Notes: generated by a model not told the origin, from the letters alone. 64,000 nt of DNA from Stenotrophomonas koreensis (GCF_001431525.1 NZ_LDJH01000008.1:1-64000), one strand, 5' to 3'; numbered from the stretch's first letter, positions 37,694-47,929 are shown. Program-made: numbers and translations.

Positions 37694-38053
37694 TCACGAC
37701 TCTCCTTGCAGAAGGGTTTGCACGCTGTCTCGGGTGGTGTTCCAGGCGGCGGTCCACTGCGCCAGCACCTGGCGTCCATCGGGGTTGATGCGGTAGTAGC
37801 GTCGCGGCGGGCCGGCCACGGACGGCTCGATATGGCTGTCCAGCAGCCCGGCAGCCTCCAGGTTGCGCAGTACCGGGTACAGCGCGCTCTGCTTGCCGGC
37901 CAGAACGCCGCCACCGGCCTCCAGCGCCTTGGCGATCTGGTAGCCATACAGCGGCTCGGACGCCCGCCCCAGCACGGCAAGCAGGACCAGCGACACCGTG
38001 CCACTGCTGAGTTCCTTTTCGAACTTGCGCTGCAGGCCGTCGATATCGGCCAT
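37694..38053 (-). CDS. PadR family transcriptional regulator
   Basis: 119 residues. A winged helix-turn-helix repressor: ELSSGTVSLVLLAVLGR, YGYQIAKALE and GKQSALYPVLRNLEAAGLL are the PadR core, with the wing GPPRRYYRINPDGR. The C-terminal helix (WTAAWNTTRDSVQTLL) would dimerise. AAGGAG lies before the ATG. It is the first gene of a two-gene unit with the interrupted sensor gene and presumably controls its own promoter. The effector is unknown. Confidence 0.92.
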   Translation of the reverse strand: MADIDGLQRKFEKELSSGTVSLVLLAVLGRASEPLYGYQIAKALEAGGGVLAGKQSALYPVLRNLEAAGLLDSHIEPSVAGPPRRYYRINPDGRQVLAQWTAAWNTTRDSVQTLLQGES

Positions 38054-38083
38054 GGCGATCTCCTTCAGCTAGGTTGAAGTGGA

Positions 38084-38107
38084 TACTAGTACGAACCTCG
38101 CTATAGC
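38084..38107 (-). promoter_or_regulatory. Candidate padR operator: two 8-bp palindromes
   Basis: TACTAGTA (38084-38091) and GCTATAGC (38100-38107) are perfect palindromes whose centres are 16 bp apart, in the AT-richer promoter region 30-55 bp before padR. The spacing would suit repressor dimers on one DNA face. Assignment is inferred. Confidence 0.4.
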
Positions 38108-38265
38108 TAATGTGCCAATAGTCATCCCGGATGCAGTGCAACGATGCCGCCACCGCGCATGGCATGCCGTGGCCACTGCGCAGATCGCCGCTGCAGCCGC
38201 CGGTGCGCTGCCAAACGGGCCGGTTTGACGCACAATCCAGGGCTTGCCACTGCCCGGACCCGTCC

Positions 38266-39201
38266 ATGTCGTCACCTCGCCTGCTGCTGTCCACCGCCCT
38301 GCTTGCCCTGTCCCTGACGACTGCAACGGCCCAGGCCGCCGAACCGGACCGCAACACCCCGGCGCCGATGACGGCGGCACAGATCATCGCCGCCGCCCCG
38401 GCCAGTGCCTGGCGCACGCCCGACCCGGACAACCTGCTCTATATGCAGCTGCCCGGCGGCCTGGTGGTGATCGAGCTGGCGCCGCAGTTTGCCCCGCGGC
38501 ATGTGGCCAACATCCGCCAGCTGGCCCGGCAGGGCTTCTGGGACGGACTGAGCGTGTACCGGGTACAGGACAATTTCGTGGCCCAGTTTGGCGATGCATT
38601 GGCCGATGACCCGGCCAGCGCCCGCCCGCTGGGTGCGGCCGCTACCGCCTTGCCGGCCGAGTTCGAGGTAGCTTCCGGCAGCGTGGCCTTCACTGCCCTG
38701 CCCGACCCGGATGGCTGGAGCGATGCGGCCGGCTTCGTCGACGGCTTTGCCGCTGCCCGCGACCACCAGTCGGCAACCACCTGGATGGCGCACTGCTACG
38801 GCATGGTCGGTGCCGGGCGCAACAATGCGCCCGATTCCAGCCAGGGGGCCGAGCTGTACGTGGTCATCGGCCAGGCCCCACGCAACCTGGACCGCAACAT
38901 GAGCGCGGTGGGCCGGGTGATCCATGGCATCGAGCACCTGTCGGCGCTGCCGCGCGGCCCGGAGCCGATGGGCTTCTACCCCCAGCGCAGCCAGGACACA
39001 CCGATCGCGTCGATCCAGCTGGCCAGCAGCCTGCCGCCGGAACAGCGCCTGCCATTGCAGGTACTGCGTACCGATTCGGCCAGCTTTGCCGCCGCCACCG
39101 AAGCCCGGCGCAACCGTCGCGATGCGTTCTACCGGCGCCCGGCCGGGCATATCGACCTGTGCAACATTCCGCTACCCAGCCGCCTGGCCAGCGCGCCCTG
39201 A
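38266..39201 (+). CDS. Periplasmic cyclophilin-type peptidyl-prolyl isomerase
   Basis: 311 residues. A signal peptide ([24 protein letters not shown]) gives periplasmic location. The cyclophilin core is seen in [39 protein letters not shown] and NFVAQFGD, then GAELYVVIG and a [11 protein letters not shown] segment. A cyclophilin with additional inserted loops and a C-terminal extension (length well over the 165-residue core). It would assist folding of exported proteins. Several residues of the usual FHRxxxxFMxQGGD signature are replaced, so catalytic strength is uncertain. Confidence 0.85.
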   Translation: MSSPRLLLSTALLALSLTTATAQAAEPDRNTPAPMTAAQIIAAAPASAWRTPDPDNLLYMQLPGGLVVIELAPQFAPRHVANIRQLARQGFWDGLSVYRVQDNFVAQFGDALADDPASARPLGAAATALPAEFEVASGSVAFTALPDPDGWSDAAGFVDGFAAARDHQSATTWMAHCYGMVGAGRNNAPDSSQGAELYVVIGQAPRNLDRNMSAVGRVIHGIEHLSALPRGPEPMGFYPQRSQDTPIASIQLASSLPPEQRLPLQVLRTDSASFAAATEARRNRRDAFYRRPAGHIDLCNIPLPSRLASAP

Positions 39202-39304
39202 GCGGTGGCGCCCGGCAACGGCAAGCGGCAGCCAGCAACGGGCGGATCACCCGGTCTTGGCATGGACAGCGGCATGCTGGCCTCCTGAATTCCGGAGACC
39301 TGCC

Positions 39305-39601
39305 ATGGCCCTGCTGCGTTTGCTCATCACCGGCGATGCTGACACTGTTTCCACCATCAGCAAGCACCTTGACGGTATCGAGGGTGTGGAACGGGTGGAG
39401 CCCGTGGATGACCTGATGGACCACCTGGATGATGCCGATTCCAGCTCGGCCGGGCTGTCGGACAACGCAGGCGGCAGCCAGCTGACCACGCTGGAAGTGG
39501 AAACCGACAGCGATGAGGCCACCCAGGCCGTGCGTGATGCCGTACTCAACCTGTCGCGGGCGCTGGACGTGGTGGTGGAGATCGAAAGCGACAACGACTG
39601 A
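39305..39601 (+). CDS. Small protein of unknown function, ferredoxin/ACT-like
   Basis: 98 residues preceded by GGAG. It opens MALLRLLITGDADTVSTISKHLDGIEGVERVEPVDD, a beta-alpha-beta pattern like small regulatory or ferredoxin-like folds. A very acidic linker (DDADSSSAG) and a second helix with VVVEIES at the end follow. No cysteine, signal peptide or catalytic motif. It lies between the cyclophilin and the DUF885 gene in the same direction, with short gaps. Confidence 0.7.
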   Translation: MALLRLLITGDADTVSTISKHLDGIEGVERVEPVDDLMDHLDDADSSSAGLSDNAGGSQLTTLEVETDSDEATQAVRDAVLNLSRALDVVVEIESDND

Positions 39602-39686
39602 GGCCAGCGGCCACCAGCCAATGGCAGGGGACGCAGCCCACGCCGGCGGCCTATGCTGCAGCCACCGTCTGCCAATCCGAGCCGCC

Positions 39687-41483
39687 ATGCGCACCACCGT
39701 TCTCGCCACTGCCCTTGTTGCTGCCCTGTGTGGCTGTCAGCCCAGCGCCTCGCCGGCCGGGACGACGCCAAACGTCCAGATCCAGCAAGACCACAATGCC
39801 CAGTTCGCTGCACTCTCCGAGCTGGCACTGCGGCAATGGATGCAGCACTCGCCGATCAGCGCCACCCAGATCGGCGAGCACCGGTATGACAACCGCATCG
39901 ACGATGTCAGTGCACAGGGCATCGCCGCCGGTATCGAGCAGACCCGCGCCCTGCTCGATGCACTGGAGGCGATCGACACCCAGCAGCTGAGCCGGGACAA
40001 CCAGGTCGATGCGGCCATCCTGCGCAACCAGCTGGAAGGCGACCTGTTCCGCGCCACCACCCTGGCCGACTGGCAGTGGGACCCGCAGTTCTACAGCGGC
40101 CTGGCCGGCAGTGCGATCTATGGCCTGATGGCACGGGATTTCGCCCCGCTGCCCGACCGCCTGCGCGCGGCCACCGAGCGGATGGAGCAGATCCCGCAGA
40201 TCTTCGCCGCCGCGCGTGCCAACCTGGACCCGGCGCGGGTGCCGAAGATCCATGCCGAGACCGTGGCCCGGCAGAACCGCGGCATCCTCAGCTTGGTGGC
40301 AACCTTCATCACCCCGAACCTGGACCAGCTGCAGGGTCAGCAGCGCCAGCGCCTGGAAGCGGCAATCACGACGCTGGAGGCAGCCGTCAACCAGCACCAG
40401 CAGTGGCTGGATGAGCAGCTGGTACCCAATGCGAAGGGCGACTTCCGCATCGGTGCCGAGCTGTATGACGCCAAGCTGCGTTTTGCCCTGAATGCCGAAC
40501 TCAGCCGCGCCGACATCGGCCAGCGTGCCCAGGCCGAGCTGGACCGGGTACGTGTCCAGATGTACGGCATTGCCCAGCGCGTGCTGGCCGGCCGGCCCGG
40601 TGCCCCGGCCACCCCGGACAACCCCACCGCGCAGCAGCAGCAACAGGCCATTGAAGCGGCGCTGGAACTGGCCTATGCGCAGAAACCGGCGCGCGATGCC
40701 GTGGTACCTGATGCCAGGGCCGCACTGGAGGTGGCCACCGCCTTTGTCGCCGAACACGACCTGATGACCCTGCCTGATGCGCCGGTGGAGATCATCCTGA
40801 TGCCCGAATTCCAGCGCGGCGTGGCGGTGGCCTACTGCGATTCACCGGGGCCCCTGGACAAGCACCTGAAGACCTTCTACGCGGTCAGCCCGATCCCGGA
40901 AGACTGGAACGATGGCCAGGTCGACTCCTTCCTGCGCGAATACAACAGCCGGATGATCCACCTGCTGTCCATCCATGAAGGCACCCCGGGCCACTACCTG
41001 GAAGGCTGGCACTCGGCCAAGCACCCGTCGATGCTGCGTGCGGTACTGCGTTCGGGCCTGTTCGCCGAGGGCTGGGCGGTCTACACCGAGCGGATGATGC
41101 AGCAGGCCGGTTACCTGGACAACGACCCGCTGTTCCAGCTGGTGCAGCTGAAGTTCTACCTGCGCACCATCGCCAATGCGCTGCTGGACCAGGGCGTGCA
41201 TGTGGAAGGCTGGGACCGCGACCGCGCGATGCAGCTGATGGTGCGCGACAGCTTCCAGCAGGAAAGCGAAGCGGCCGGCAAATGGACCCGCGCCCAGCTC
41301 ACCAGTGCCCAGCTGCCGACCTACTTTGTCGGTGCGCAGGAGCACTTTGATACCCGCACCGCCGCTGAAAAAGCCTGGGGCAAGGACTTCAACCTGAAGA
41401 CCTACCACGACCGCATGCTCTCCTTCGGCGCACCGCCGGTGCGCTACGCCCGCCAGCTGCTGCTGGAGCAGCCGATCCAGTAA
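39687..41483 (+). CDS. DUF885 family lipoprotein, putative metallo-carboxypeptidase-like
   Basis: 598 residues. The N-terminus with LCGC (Cys17) is a lipobox, so the protein is anchored in the periplasm. It carries the DUF885 hallmark SIHEGTPGHYLEG (about 435-447), an HExxxGH-type site, then GLFAEGWAVYTE, consistent with a zinc-dependent peptidase fold. A Gln/Ala-rich loop with a five-Gln run lies about residues 312-330. The substrate is unknown; family members are usually described only as DUF885. The ATG at 39687 is chosen for the lipoprotein signal. Confidence 0.88.
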   Translation: MRTTVLATALVAALCGCQPSASPAGTTPNVQIQQDHNAQFAALSELALRQWMQHSPISATQIGEHRYDNRIDDVSAQGIAAGIEQTRALLDALEAIDTQQLSRDNQVDAAILRNQLEGDLFRATTLADWQWDPQFYSGLAGSAIYGLMARDFAPLPDRLRAATERMEQIPQIFAAARANLDPARVPKIHAETVARQNRGILSLVATFITPNLDQLQGQQRQRLEAAITTLEAAVNQHQQWLDEQLVPNAKGDFRIGAELYDAKLRFALNAELSRADIGQRAQAELDRVRVQMYGIAQRVLAGRPGAPATPDNPTAQQQQQAIEAALELAYAQKPARDAVVPDARAALEVATAFVAEHDLMTLPDAPVEIILMPEFQRGVAVAYCDSPGPLDKHLKTFYAVSPIPEDWNDGQVDSFLREYNSRMIHLLSIHEGTPGHYLEGWHSAKHPSMLRAVLRSGLFAEGWAVYTERMMQQAGYLDNDPLFQLVQLKFYLRTIANALLDQGVHVEGWDRDRAMQLMVRDSFQQESEAAGKWTRAQLTSAQLPTYFVGAQEHFDTRTAAEKAWGKDFNLKTYHDRMLSFGAPPVRYARQLLLEQPIQ

Positions 41484-41549
41484 ACCACTGCGCAAGCGCC
41501 GGCCTGCTGCGGTGACAGCACCCGGGCGCACAACTGGGTTACCGTGCAG

Positions 41550-41577
41550 GCAGCCGGCGCCCCCTGGCGCCGGTTGC
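41550..41577 (+). terminator. Hairpin after the DUF885 gene
   Basis: A 12-bp stem (one G-U pair) around CCGGCGCC / GGCGCCGG with a 4-nt loop, in the 139-bp gap before the DUF1993 gene. No T-tract. Confidence 0.45.
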
Positions 41578-41622
41578 GGGCACACTGCCTGCCGCCATGC
41601 TCCCTGCCACTGGAATGACACC

Positions 41623-42135
41623 ATGACCGACCCGATGTACAGCGCCTCCGTCCCCGTCCTCAAGCAGATGCTCGGTGCCCTGGCCGGCGTACTGGACAAG
41701 ACCCAGACCCATGCCACCGCACGCAACATCGATGCCACGGTATTCCTGCAGGCGCGGCTGGCACCGGACATGTTCGCCCTTGCCCGCCAGGTACAGATCG
41801 CGGTGGATTTTGCCAAGGGCATCAGCGCCCGCCTGGCCGGTGTGGAGGTCCCTTCCTGGCCGGACAATCCCGATGCCGGCTTCGAAGACCTGCAGGCACT
41901 GATTGCCCGTGCGCTGGCCCATCTGGACGGACTGCAGCCGGCGCAGTTTGCCGATGCCCACAGCCGCCAGATCGTGCTGCGTGCCGGCACGCCGAAGGAG
42001 CGCAGCATGAGCGGCGACCACTACCTGCTGCATTACGGCCTGCCGCAGTTCTTCTTCCATGTCACCACCGCCTACGCGATCGCGCGCCACCACGGCGTGG
42101 AAATCGGCAAGCGCGACTACATGGGCAGCTACTGA
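41623..42135 (+). CDS. DUF1993 family protein
   Basis: 170 residues, soluble, no signal peptide. The family pattern is visible: MYSASVPVLKQMLGALAGVLDK, a LAPDMFALARQVQIA helix, and the C-terminal FHVTTAYAIARHHGVEIGKRDYMG. These proteins have a DinB-like four-helix bundle; no function is established. It is convergent with the serine hydrolase gene. Confidence 0.88.
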   Translation: MTDPMYSASVPVLKQMLGALAGVLDKTQTHATARNIDATVFLQARLAPDMFALARQVQIAVDFAKGISARLAGVEVPSWPDNPDAGFEDLQALIARALAHLDGLQPAQFADAHSRQIVLRAGTPKERSMSGDHYLLHYGLPQFFFHVTTAYAIARHHGVEIGKRDYMGSY

Positions 42136-42146
42136 GCCTGGCAGGC

Positions 42147-42169
42147 GCGGGCAGTCATCCACTGCCCGC
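42147..42169. terminator. Hairpin between the DUF1993 and serine hydrolase genes
   Basis: A perfect 9-bp stem GCGGGCAGT / ACTGCCCGC with a CATCC loop, between two convergent genes. No long T-tract. Confidence 0.5.
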
Positions 42170-42215
42170 CACCTTGGGCCCAGCCCCACGCTGGCCGCCA
42201 GCACTTTGGGCCATC

Positions 42216-43787
42216 TCAGTGCAGCGGGCGCAGGTCCAGGTCCTGGAAGTCAAAACTGAAATCGGTCAGCGAGGACACCGCCTGCATCTTCACCGCCGAC
42301 ACCTTGCCGTCGACATCGAGGGCAAAGTTGACGAAGGCATCGGCATTGAGCGAGCGGTCATCCCAGCGCACGATGAAGGTATCGTGCTGCCAGTGCTCCA
42401 GGCTGCCGACCAGCTGTGCGGTACGCGAAAAACGCAGCCGCAGCTGCTGGCCATGCTGCTCGACCAGCACATCGCCATACCAGCGGTCGCGGTAGGTGGC
42501 GGCATAGGCCTGTAGCGGCAACGACGGGGTACTGTCGGCCACCCGTGCGGCCTGATGCGCAGCCCACTGTTCGTCGGCTTTTTCCCGGCCCTTGGCCACC
42601 GCCTTGGCGTAGGCATCCACCCAGTCATGCGCCGGTGCCTGCAGCATCGCATCGAGCACGTGGTAGGTGATGGCGTTGAAGGCGGCGCCCACCTCCTGAT
42701 TGGTCAGCACCACCACGCCCAGCTTCTGCTCCGGCACCAGGGTCACCCGCGACACCATGCCCGGCCAGCCACCGGTATGCCAGACCAGCTTCTGGCCGCG
42801 GTAATCACTCAGGCTCCAGCCTTCGCCGTAGCCGGCGAAATTCGGACGCATCGGCGCCAGTTCCGGCACCACCGGCTCGGCAATGCCCTGCGGGGTCACC
42901 ACCGACCACATCTGCTGCTGGCGCTTGTCGCCGAACAGGCGTGCATCACTGCCGGGCAGGCGGCCGCCATCGAGCTGGACATTCATCCAGCGTGCCATGT
43001 CATTGGCGCTGGAATAGACGCCACCGGCAGCGGAATTGTTGTGCCAGGTCAGTGGTGCCACCGTGCGCAGCTCGCGCCAGTCATACAGCGCATGGCCAAC
43101 GGCCACCTTGTCGCCCCGCTTCAGATGGTCGGCATTGAAACGGGTATCGGCCATGCCGATCGGAGTGAACAGCCGCTGCTGCAGGAAATCGGCAAACGAC
43201 TGCCCGGAAACTGCCTCGATCACCAACTGCGCCACGCCATACAGCACATTGTCATAGGCATACTGCTGACGGAAACCACCCTTCAGCGGCACCTGTGCCA
43301 GGCGCTGCACGACCTCGGTGGTGGTGTAGTCGGTGGTTGGCCAGAACAGCAGGTCACCCGCGCCCAGCCCCAGCCCGCTGCGATGGACCAGCAGGTCGCG
43401 CAGGGTCATTTCCCGGGTGATGTAGGCATCGCCCATGCGGAACCACGGCAGGTGATCGATCACCTTGTCATCCAGGCTGAGCTTGCCCTCTTCGGCCAGC
43501 ACCGACAGCGCGGTGGCCGTCATCGCCTTGGTATTGGAGGCGATCGCAAACAGGGTATCGGCATCCACGGCGGCCGGCTTGCCGTGCGCGCGCACGCCCC
43601 AGCCCCGGGCCAGGATGACCTGGCCATCCTTGACCACGGCCACTGCAATCCCGGGCACCTGGAACTGCGTCCGCACGCGCTCGACGGTGGCATCCAGCAA
43701 GGCCAGTTCCGACGGAACGGCCGCCTCCTGCGCCTGCGTACTGCCCATCGCGATGGCCATCAGCAGGCCTCCCATCCACTTGTTCAA
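42216..43787 (-). CDS. Serine hydrolase of the class C beta-lactamase / EstB family
   Basis: 523 residues. A signal peptide ([20 protein letters not shown]) exports it. The active-site motifs are S84-N-T-K87, Y178-D-N180 and a later W-H-T-G-G, matching penicillin-binding-protein-like esterases and peptidases. A C-terminal domain of about 150 residues (DUF3471-like) follows. It is more likely a D-amino-peptidase or esterase than a resistance enzyme, since the sequence lacks the compact AmpC length. Its ATG overlaps the stop of the rraA-like gene. Confidence 0.88.
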   Translation of the reverse strand: MNKWMGGLLMAIAMGSTQAQEAAVPSELALLDATVERVRTQFQVPGIAVAVVKDGQVILARGWGVRAHGKPAAVDADTLFAIASNTKAMTATALSVLAEEGKLSLDDKVIDHLPWFRMGDAYITREMTLRDLLVHRSGLGLGAGDLLFWPTTDYTTTEVVQRLAQVPLKGGFRQQYAYDNVLYGVAQLVIEAVSGQSFADFLQQRLFTPIGMADTRFNADHLKRGDKVAVGHALYDWRELRTVAPLTWHNNSAAGGVYSSANDMARWMNVQLDGGRLPGSDARLFGDKRQQQMWSVVTPQGIAEPVVPELAPMRPNFAGYGEGWSLSDYRGQKLVWHTGGWPGMVSRVTLVPEQKLGVVVLTNQEVGAAFNAITYHVLDAMLQAPAHDWVDAYAKAVAKGREKADEQWAAHQAARVADSTPSLPLQAYAATYRDRWYGDVLVEQHGQQLRLRFSRTAQLVGSLEHWQHDTFIVRWDDRSLNADAFVNFALDVDGKVSAVKMQAVSSLTDFSFDFQDLDLRPLH

Positions 43788-44296
43788 ACCGTTGCTCCTG
43801 TTGCTTCAGCCAGCGCCGCAGTGGCCTGGTGTTCGTCCAGCACGACGACGCCGCTGGCGTCGACAAAGATCCACTGACCCGGGACGATGCGCGCGCCTCC
43901 GAACTGCAGCACCACATCGACCTCGCCCAGGCCCTGCTTGTCGGTCTTGCGCGGGCAACTGCCCAGCGCTGCCACGCCCAGCGCCATTCCGGCCACGGCC
44001 TCGACATCGCGTACGCAGCCATGGATCACCACACCGGCCCAACCATTGGCCACTGCCGCGGCAGCCACCAGGTCACCGAGCAGTGCATGGGCGGTATCGC
44101 CGCCGCCATCGACCACCAGCACCCGGCCATGACCCGGCTGGTTGGCCAGCTCGCGCACCCGCGAATTGTCGGCCGGCGCACGCACCGTCACCACCCTGCC
44201 GTGGAAACGGGCATGGCCGCCGTAGTGGCGCCAGGGCAGACAGACTACCGTGGCCTGCGGGAAACGGTCACTCAGATCGGGTGTGGTCCACGACAT
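43784..44296 (-). CDS. RraA-like protein (class II aldolase / RNase E regulator family)
   Basis: 170 residues. It shows [31 protein letters not shown] and a later [14 protein letters not shown], the core of the RraA/HMG-aldolase family. The conserved G-x-x-R-D and metal-binding Asp are present, so either regulation of RNase E or 4-hydroxy-4-methyl-2-oxoglutarate aldolase activity is possible; the family cannot be split safely by eye. The ATG at 44296 is chosen. It overlaps the downstream serine hydrolase gene by ATGA, so the two are translationally coupled. Confidence 0.85.
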   Translation of the reverse strand: MSWTTPDLSDRFPQATVVCLPWRHYGGHARFHGRVVTVRAPADNSRVRELANQPGHGRVLVVDGGGDTAHALLGDLVAAAAVANGWAGVVIHGCVRDVEAVAGMALGVAALGSCPRKTDKQGLGEVDVVLQFGGARIVPGQWIFVDASGVVVLDEHQATAALAEATGATV

Positions 44297-44393
44297 CGCG
44301 CGCTCCTGTGCAAGGGAAACGCTGATCTTAAGCGGCGATGCACGCTGCGGCGAATCTGCCACCGCAGGCACTGCCATGTGGGCGCGAAAGCGC

Positions 44394-44399
44394 GACAAT
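44394..44399 (+). promoter_or_regulatory. -10 box of a likely leaderless EamA gene promoter
   Basis: GACAAT ends 5 nt before the ATG at 44405. Confidence 0.45.
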
Positions 44400-44404
44400 G
44401 GGCA

Positions 44405-45310
44405 ATGACTCATGAATTACGTTCGGCCCACCTGCAGATCCACCTGTGCGTACTGCTGTGGGGCATTACCGCCATCCTGGGCAAGCTGATCAGCCTGGAT
44501 GCGCTGCCGCTGGTCTGGTGGCGCATGCTGATCGTGGTGGTGGTGCTGGCGCTGTTGCCGCGGGTCTGGCGCGGGCTGGTCCGGCTGGACCGCAAGCAGG
44601 TGGCCGGTTACAGCCTGATCGGCGCCCTGGTCGCGCTGCATTGGCTGACCTTTTATGGCGCGGTGAAACTGGCCAATGCCTCCGTCGCGGCCACCTGCAT
44701 TGCGCTGGCGCCGGCCTTTACCGCGATTGTCGAACCCTGGCTGGCCAGACGCCCTTTCCGCCCGCGCGAGCTGGCGCTGGGTGTGGCGGTGTTGCCCGGC
44801 GTGGCCCTGGTGGTGGGCGGGGTGCCCGATGGCATGCGCCTTGGCGTCGCCGTGGGCGCGGCCTCGGCATTGCTGGTGGCACTGTTCGGCTCGCTCAACA
44901 AACGCATGGCCGGACGTGCCGACCCACTGACCGTCACCGCCCTGGAACTGGGGGCCGGCACCGTGCTGCTGACCCTGATTGCACCGTTGCTGCCGCTGCT
45001 GATGCCGGCGTTGGCCAGTGAGCTGTGGGTGATTCCGGACCTGCGCGATACCGGCCTGCTGTTGCTGCTGTCCATCGTCTGCACCCTGCTGCCGTTTGCG
45101 CTGTGCCTGGTCGCGCTGCGCCAGCTTTCGGCCTACACCATGCAGCTGGTGACCAACCTGGAACCGGTCTACGCGATCATCCTGGCAATGATCCTGCTGG
45201 GTGAACAACGCGAACTGACCCCGGCCTTCTATGCCGGCGTGGCGATGATCCTGGCGGTGGTGTTCTATGACCCGGCGCGCAGCGCACTGCAGCGCCTGCG
45301 CCAGGCCTGA
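44405..45310 (+). CDS. EamA/DMT superfamily transporter (RhaT/YdcZ-like permease)
   Basis: 301 residues with ten predicted membrane helices in two EamA repeats, the second near [21 protein letters not shown], which is the family signature with the conserved Pro and Glu. The first repeat has [15 protein letters not shown]-like residues ([12 protein letters not shown]). Such proteins export amino acids or other metabolites; the substrate is unknown. It may start on a leaderless mRNA. It ends near a hairpin shared with rluF. Confidence 0.9.
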   Translation: MTHELRSAHLQIHLCVLLWGITAILGKLISLDALPLVWWRMLIVVVVLALLPRVWRGLVRLDRKQVAGYSLIGALVALHWLTFYGAVKLANASVAATCIALAPAFTAIVEPWLARRPFRPRELALGVAVLPGVALVVGGVPDGMRLGVAVGAASALLVALFGSLNKRMAGRADPLTVTALELGAGTVLLTLIAPLLPLLMPALASELWVIPDLRDTGLLLLLSIVCTLLPFALCLVALRQLSAYTMQLVTNLEPVYAIILAMILLGEQRELTPAFYAGVAMILAVVFYDPARSALQRLRQA

Positions 45311-45317
45311 AACACTA

Positions 45318-45338
45318 CGGGCGGCCCAGGGCCGCCCG
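45318..45338. terminator. Weak bidirectional hairpin between the EamA gene and rluF
   Basis: CGGGCGGCCC and GGGCCGCCCG flank one A, so the real loop opens some inner pairs. No T-tract on either side. Confidence 0.35.
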
Positions 45339-45363
45339 CTGCCATCGGTACCGGGTTGGACGC

Positions 45364-46086
45364 CTAGAACTGCACGTTGCCGGGCAGCAACCCACGCAGT
45401 TCCACATCAGTGAGGTTGCGCCACTGGCCGGGCTTGAGCGCGCCGAGCCTGATGTTGTCGATGCGCACCCGGCGCAGCTGGATCACCCGGTATCCCAGCG
45501 CCGCGGACATCAGCCGGATCTGCCGGTTCAGGCCCTGCTCCAGGATGATGCGGAAGCCATATTTGGCGAACTTGCTGGTGCGGCACGGCAAGGTCAGCTG
45601 GTCATGGATATGCACGCCACGGGCCATGCTGCGCAGGAATTCATCGGTTACCGGCTTGTTGACCTCGACCAGATATTCCTTCTGCCGCTTGTTTTCCGCG
45701 CGCAGGATCTGGTTGACGATGTCGCCATTGCTGGTCAACAGGATCAGGCCTTCGGAGTCCTTGTCCAGGCGGCCGATCGGAAAGATCCGCTGCTCGTGGC
45801 CGACGAAATCGACGATATTGCCTTTCACCGCACTTTCCGTGGTGCAGGTGATGCCCACCGGCTTGTTCAATGCGATATAGACATGACGGCGCCCGGTGCT
45901 CTTGCTGAGCTGGCGGGCACGCAACGGCTGGCCATCGACCAGGACGGTATCGCCCTCTTCGACCACCGTCCCCATGCTGGCCGGTTTGCCATTGACGGTG
46001 ATACGGCGGGCGCTGATCAAGCGATCAGCCTCGCGCCGGGAGCAGTAGCCGGTTTCGGCAATGTGTTTGTTGAGTCGATTGGTCAT
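45364..46086 (-). CDS. rluF: 23S rRNA pseudouridine synthase RluF
   Basis: 240 residues. An S4 RNA-binding domain (NKHIAETGYCSRREADRLI) is followed by the RsuA/RluB/E/F catalytic domain with GRLDKDSEGLILLT, where Asp108 is the nucleophile. NIVDFVGHEQRIFPIGRLDKDSEG and ILRAENKRQKEYLV match RluF rather than RluB or RluE; RluF modifies U2604 (and U2605 in E. coli). There is no Shine-Dalgarno; GATAAT lies 5 nt before the ATG, suggesting a leaderless mRNA. Confidence 0.92.
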   Translation of the reverse strand: MTNRLNKHIAETGYCSRREADRLISARRITVNGKPASMGTVVEEGDTVLVDGQPLRARQLSKSTGRRHVYIALNKPVGITCTTESAVKGNIVDFVGHEQRIFPIGRLDKDSEGLILLTSNGDIVNQILRAENKRQKEYLVEVNKPVTDEFLRSMARGVHIHDQLTLPCRTSKFAKYGFRIILEQGLNRQIRLMSAALGYRVIQLRRVRIDNIRLGALKPGQWRNLTDVELRGLLPGNVQF

Positions 46087-46091
46087 GCGCC

Positions 46092-46097
46092 ATTATC
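46092..46097 (-). promoter_or_regulatory. -10 box of a likely leaderless rluF promoter
   Basis: GATAAT on the minus strand ends 5 nt before the rluF ATG, in the same GATAATGGCGC context as at map. Confidence 0.55.
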
Positions 46098-46139
46098 GCC
46101 GAACACGCCGCTGCCAACAGCAACCAGCAGCGCCCTGAT

Positions 46140-47804
46140 TCAGGCCTCGAACACCTGGTTGCGGCCCTGTTGCTTGGCCCCGTACATGGCCTGGTCGGCG
46201 CGCCGCAGCAGGGCGGCCATGTCCATGTCACCCGGATGGTACTGGGCAATGCCGATGCTGGCGGTCACCAGCAATCCGGGGGCGCTGGAGCGCAGCTGGA
46301 TCTGCGCCAGTTGTTCGCCGATGGCCTGCATGCGCGCACGCGCACCGGCAAGGTCCACCCCGGGCAGCATCACCAGGAATTCCTCGCCGCCCATGCGCAC
46401 CACATCATCGGCGCGGACCGATTCGGCCATCACCCGTGCCACTTCGACCAGCACCTTGTCGCCGACATCATGGCCGTAGGTATCGTTGATGGCCTTGAAA
46501 TGATCAACATCGACAAAACCAATGGACAGTACCCCCGTCGTGCCGGCCTGGGTGATCAGCTGGTTCAGCCGCTGCAGCCCGACCCGCCGGTTGGGCAGCC
46601 CGGTCAAGCCATCGGTATCGGCCAGCCGACGCATCTGGTCGCGCTGCTCGCGCAGCAGGCCCAGGCGCCGGTTGAAGGCGAACGCGGTGATCAACAGCAG
46701 CCAGGTAGCCACCAGCTGCATGATTTCGATCCGGTACACCACCAGCCAATGGGCGCCGACCAGCTCACCGATCACCAGCGCCATGAAGGGCACCAGCCCC
46801 AACCAGCCCAGCAAGCCGTCACGCAGGCCGCGCAACTGCGCCAGCAAGGCCACCCCCAGCACCAATACCGCGCCGACCACCATCAAGACCTGCGGGGCAA
46901 TGGCCAGGATCGGCAAGGCACTTTGCGGCAGCAACAGGCCGCAAAAAGCCAGCAGCAGGATCGCCTGCAGCAGACGCTGCACGACCACCTTGGAGCCAGG
47001 CAGCAACTGGCTGCCGGCGCACAGCAGCCACAGGCCGGCCAGCATCAGCGCAGCCACCATCAGGCTGGTCACCGCCTGCCATTGCACCAGCCAGCTGGAT
47101 ACCGGCAGCCACGGGTAGGGATAACCGGACAATCCGGTAATCAGCGCCTGCCAGATGAAGAACAGCATGCAGCTGGCGGTATACAGCACGAACATGCGGT
47201 CGCGGCTGGCCATCCAGCCCAGCAGCGCGCTCAGCGCCAATGCCAGCCCCACGGCCATGCACGAGGTACGCACCAGCAGGCGGGCGGTATCGTGCTGCTG
47301 CAGCGGGCTGGGGCCACCGAGCATGATCGTCGGTATCCATTCCGGGCGGATCGGCGATTGCCAGGCCACCACGATCGGCTCCTGGTTGCCGGCGGTAGGC
47401 ACGACCACCTGGCCCACGCTGCTGCGGAAACGCGAGTCGCGCGTACGCGCATCGGACATCAGGCCACAGGTGACACGCTCACCGTGGCTGATCATCACCT
47501 CGCCGGAAAACACATTGAAGACCAGCACCGCCTGCGGGGTGCCCGGCCAGCCCCCCGGCGGGGCCTGCAACCGGGCCTGGCGGTCCAGCTGCTGGATCAG
47601 CGCGGCATCACAGCCCCGCTGCGGGCTCGGGTGTGCACTGGCCTGCCCTTCCAGCACATAGCCGCGCTCGAACGAAGCGGCAGACCAGCCCTGCGCCTTT
47701 GCCGCCAACGGCCACAGACCGGCCAGCAGCATCAGCACGGCGAGCAGAGCGCAGGCAAGCGGCCTGGTCGAGCTATCGGTCCTGATCACTGATTCCGCTA
47801 CCAC
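46140..47804 (-). CDS. Membrane-bound GGDEF protein, predicted diguanylate cyclase
   Basis: 554 residues from the GTG at 47804; TTG 47822 and GTG 47789 are alternatives. An N-terminal hydrophobic segment is followed by a periplasmic region of about 140 residues, then seven or more membrane helices (about 180-390), as in 7TM receptors with an extracellular sensing part. The C-terminal GGDEF domain has DTDGLTGLPNRR, VDVDHFKAIND and GGEEF at about 472-476. The RADD before it is one residue too close to be a standard I-site, so product inhibition may be absent. The signal sensed is unknown. Confidence 0.88.
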   Translation of the reverse strand: MVAESVIRTDSSTRPLACALLAVLMLLAGLWPLAAKAQGWSAASFERGYVLEGQASAHPSPQRGCDAALIQQLDRQARLQAPPGGWPGTPQAVLVFNVFSGEVMISHGERVTCGLMSDARTRDSRFRSSVGQVVVPTAGNQEPIVVAWQSPIRPEWIPTIMLGGPSPLQQHDTARLLVRTSCMAVGLALALSALLGWMASRDRMFVLYTASCMLFFIWQALITGLSGYPYPWLPVSSWLVQWQAVTSLMVAALMLAGLWLLCAGSQLLPGSKVVVQRLLQAILLLAFCGLLLPQSALPILAIAPQVLMVVGAVLVLGVALLAQLRGLRDGLLGWLGLVPFMALVIGELVGAHWLVVYRIEIMQLVATWLLLITAFAFNRRLGLLREQRDQMRRLADTDGLTGLPNRRVGLQRLNQLITQAGTTGVLSIGFVDVDHFKAINDTYGHDVGDKVLVEVARVMAESVRADDVVRMGGEEFLVMLPGVDLAGARARMQAIGEQLAQIQLRSSAPGLLVTASIGIAQYHPGDMDMAALLRRADQAMYGAKQQGRNQVFEA

Positions 47805-47929
47805 CGCTGCTGCCCCCTGCAACCTTGTTTCACTGGATCACCCGTACCGGCGCTGGCAGGCCGTTGATTGCCCAGGCCCGGCCAGCGGTATCACGCCAGT
47901 ACTGCCATGCCTGCGTTGTAAAGATACAG

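Noticed and set aside
37639-38004. A separate 121-codon gene ending at the TAG
   Set aside because: Its first part is a shadow of padR in another frame; only the last 17 codons belong to the interrupted sensor gene.
42216-43787. Beta-lactamase resistance gene
   Set aside because: The S-x-x-K, Y-x-N and H-T-G motifs are shared by esterases and D-peptidases, and the extra C-terminal domain argues against an AmpC enzyme.
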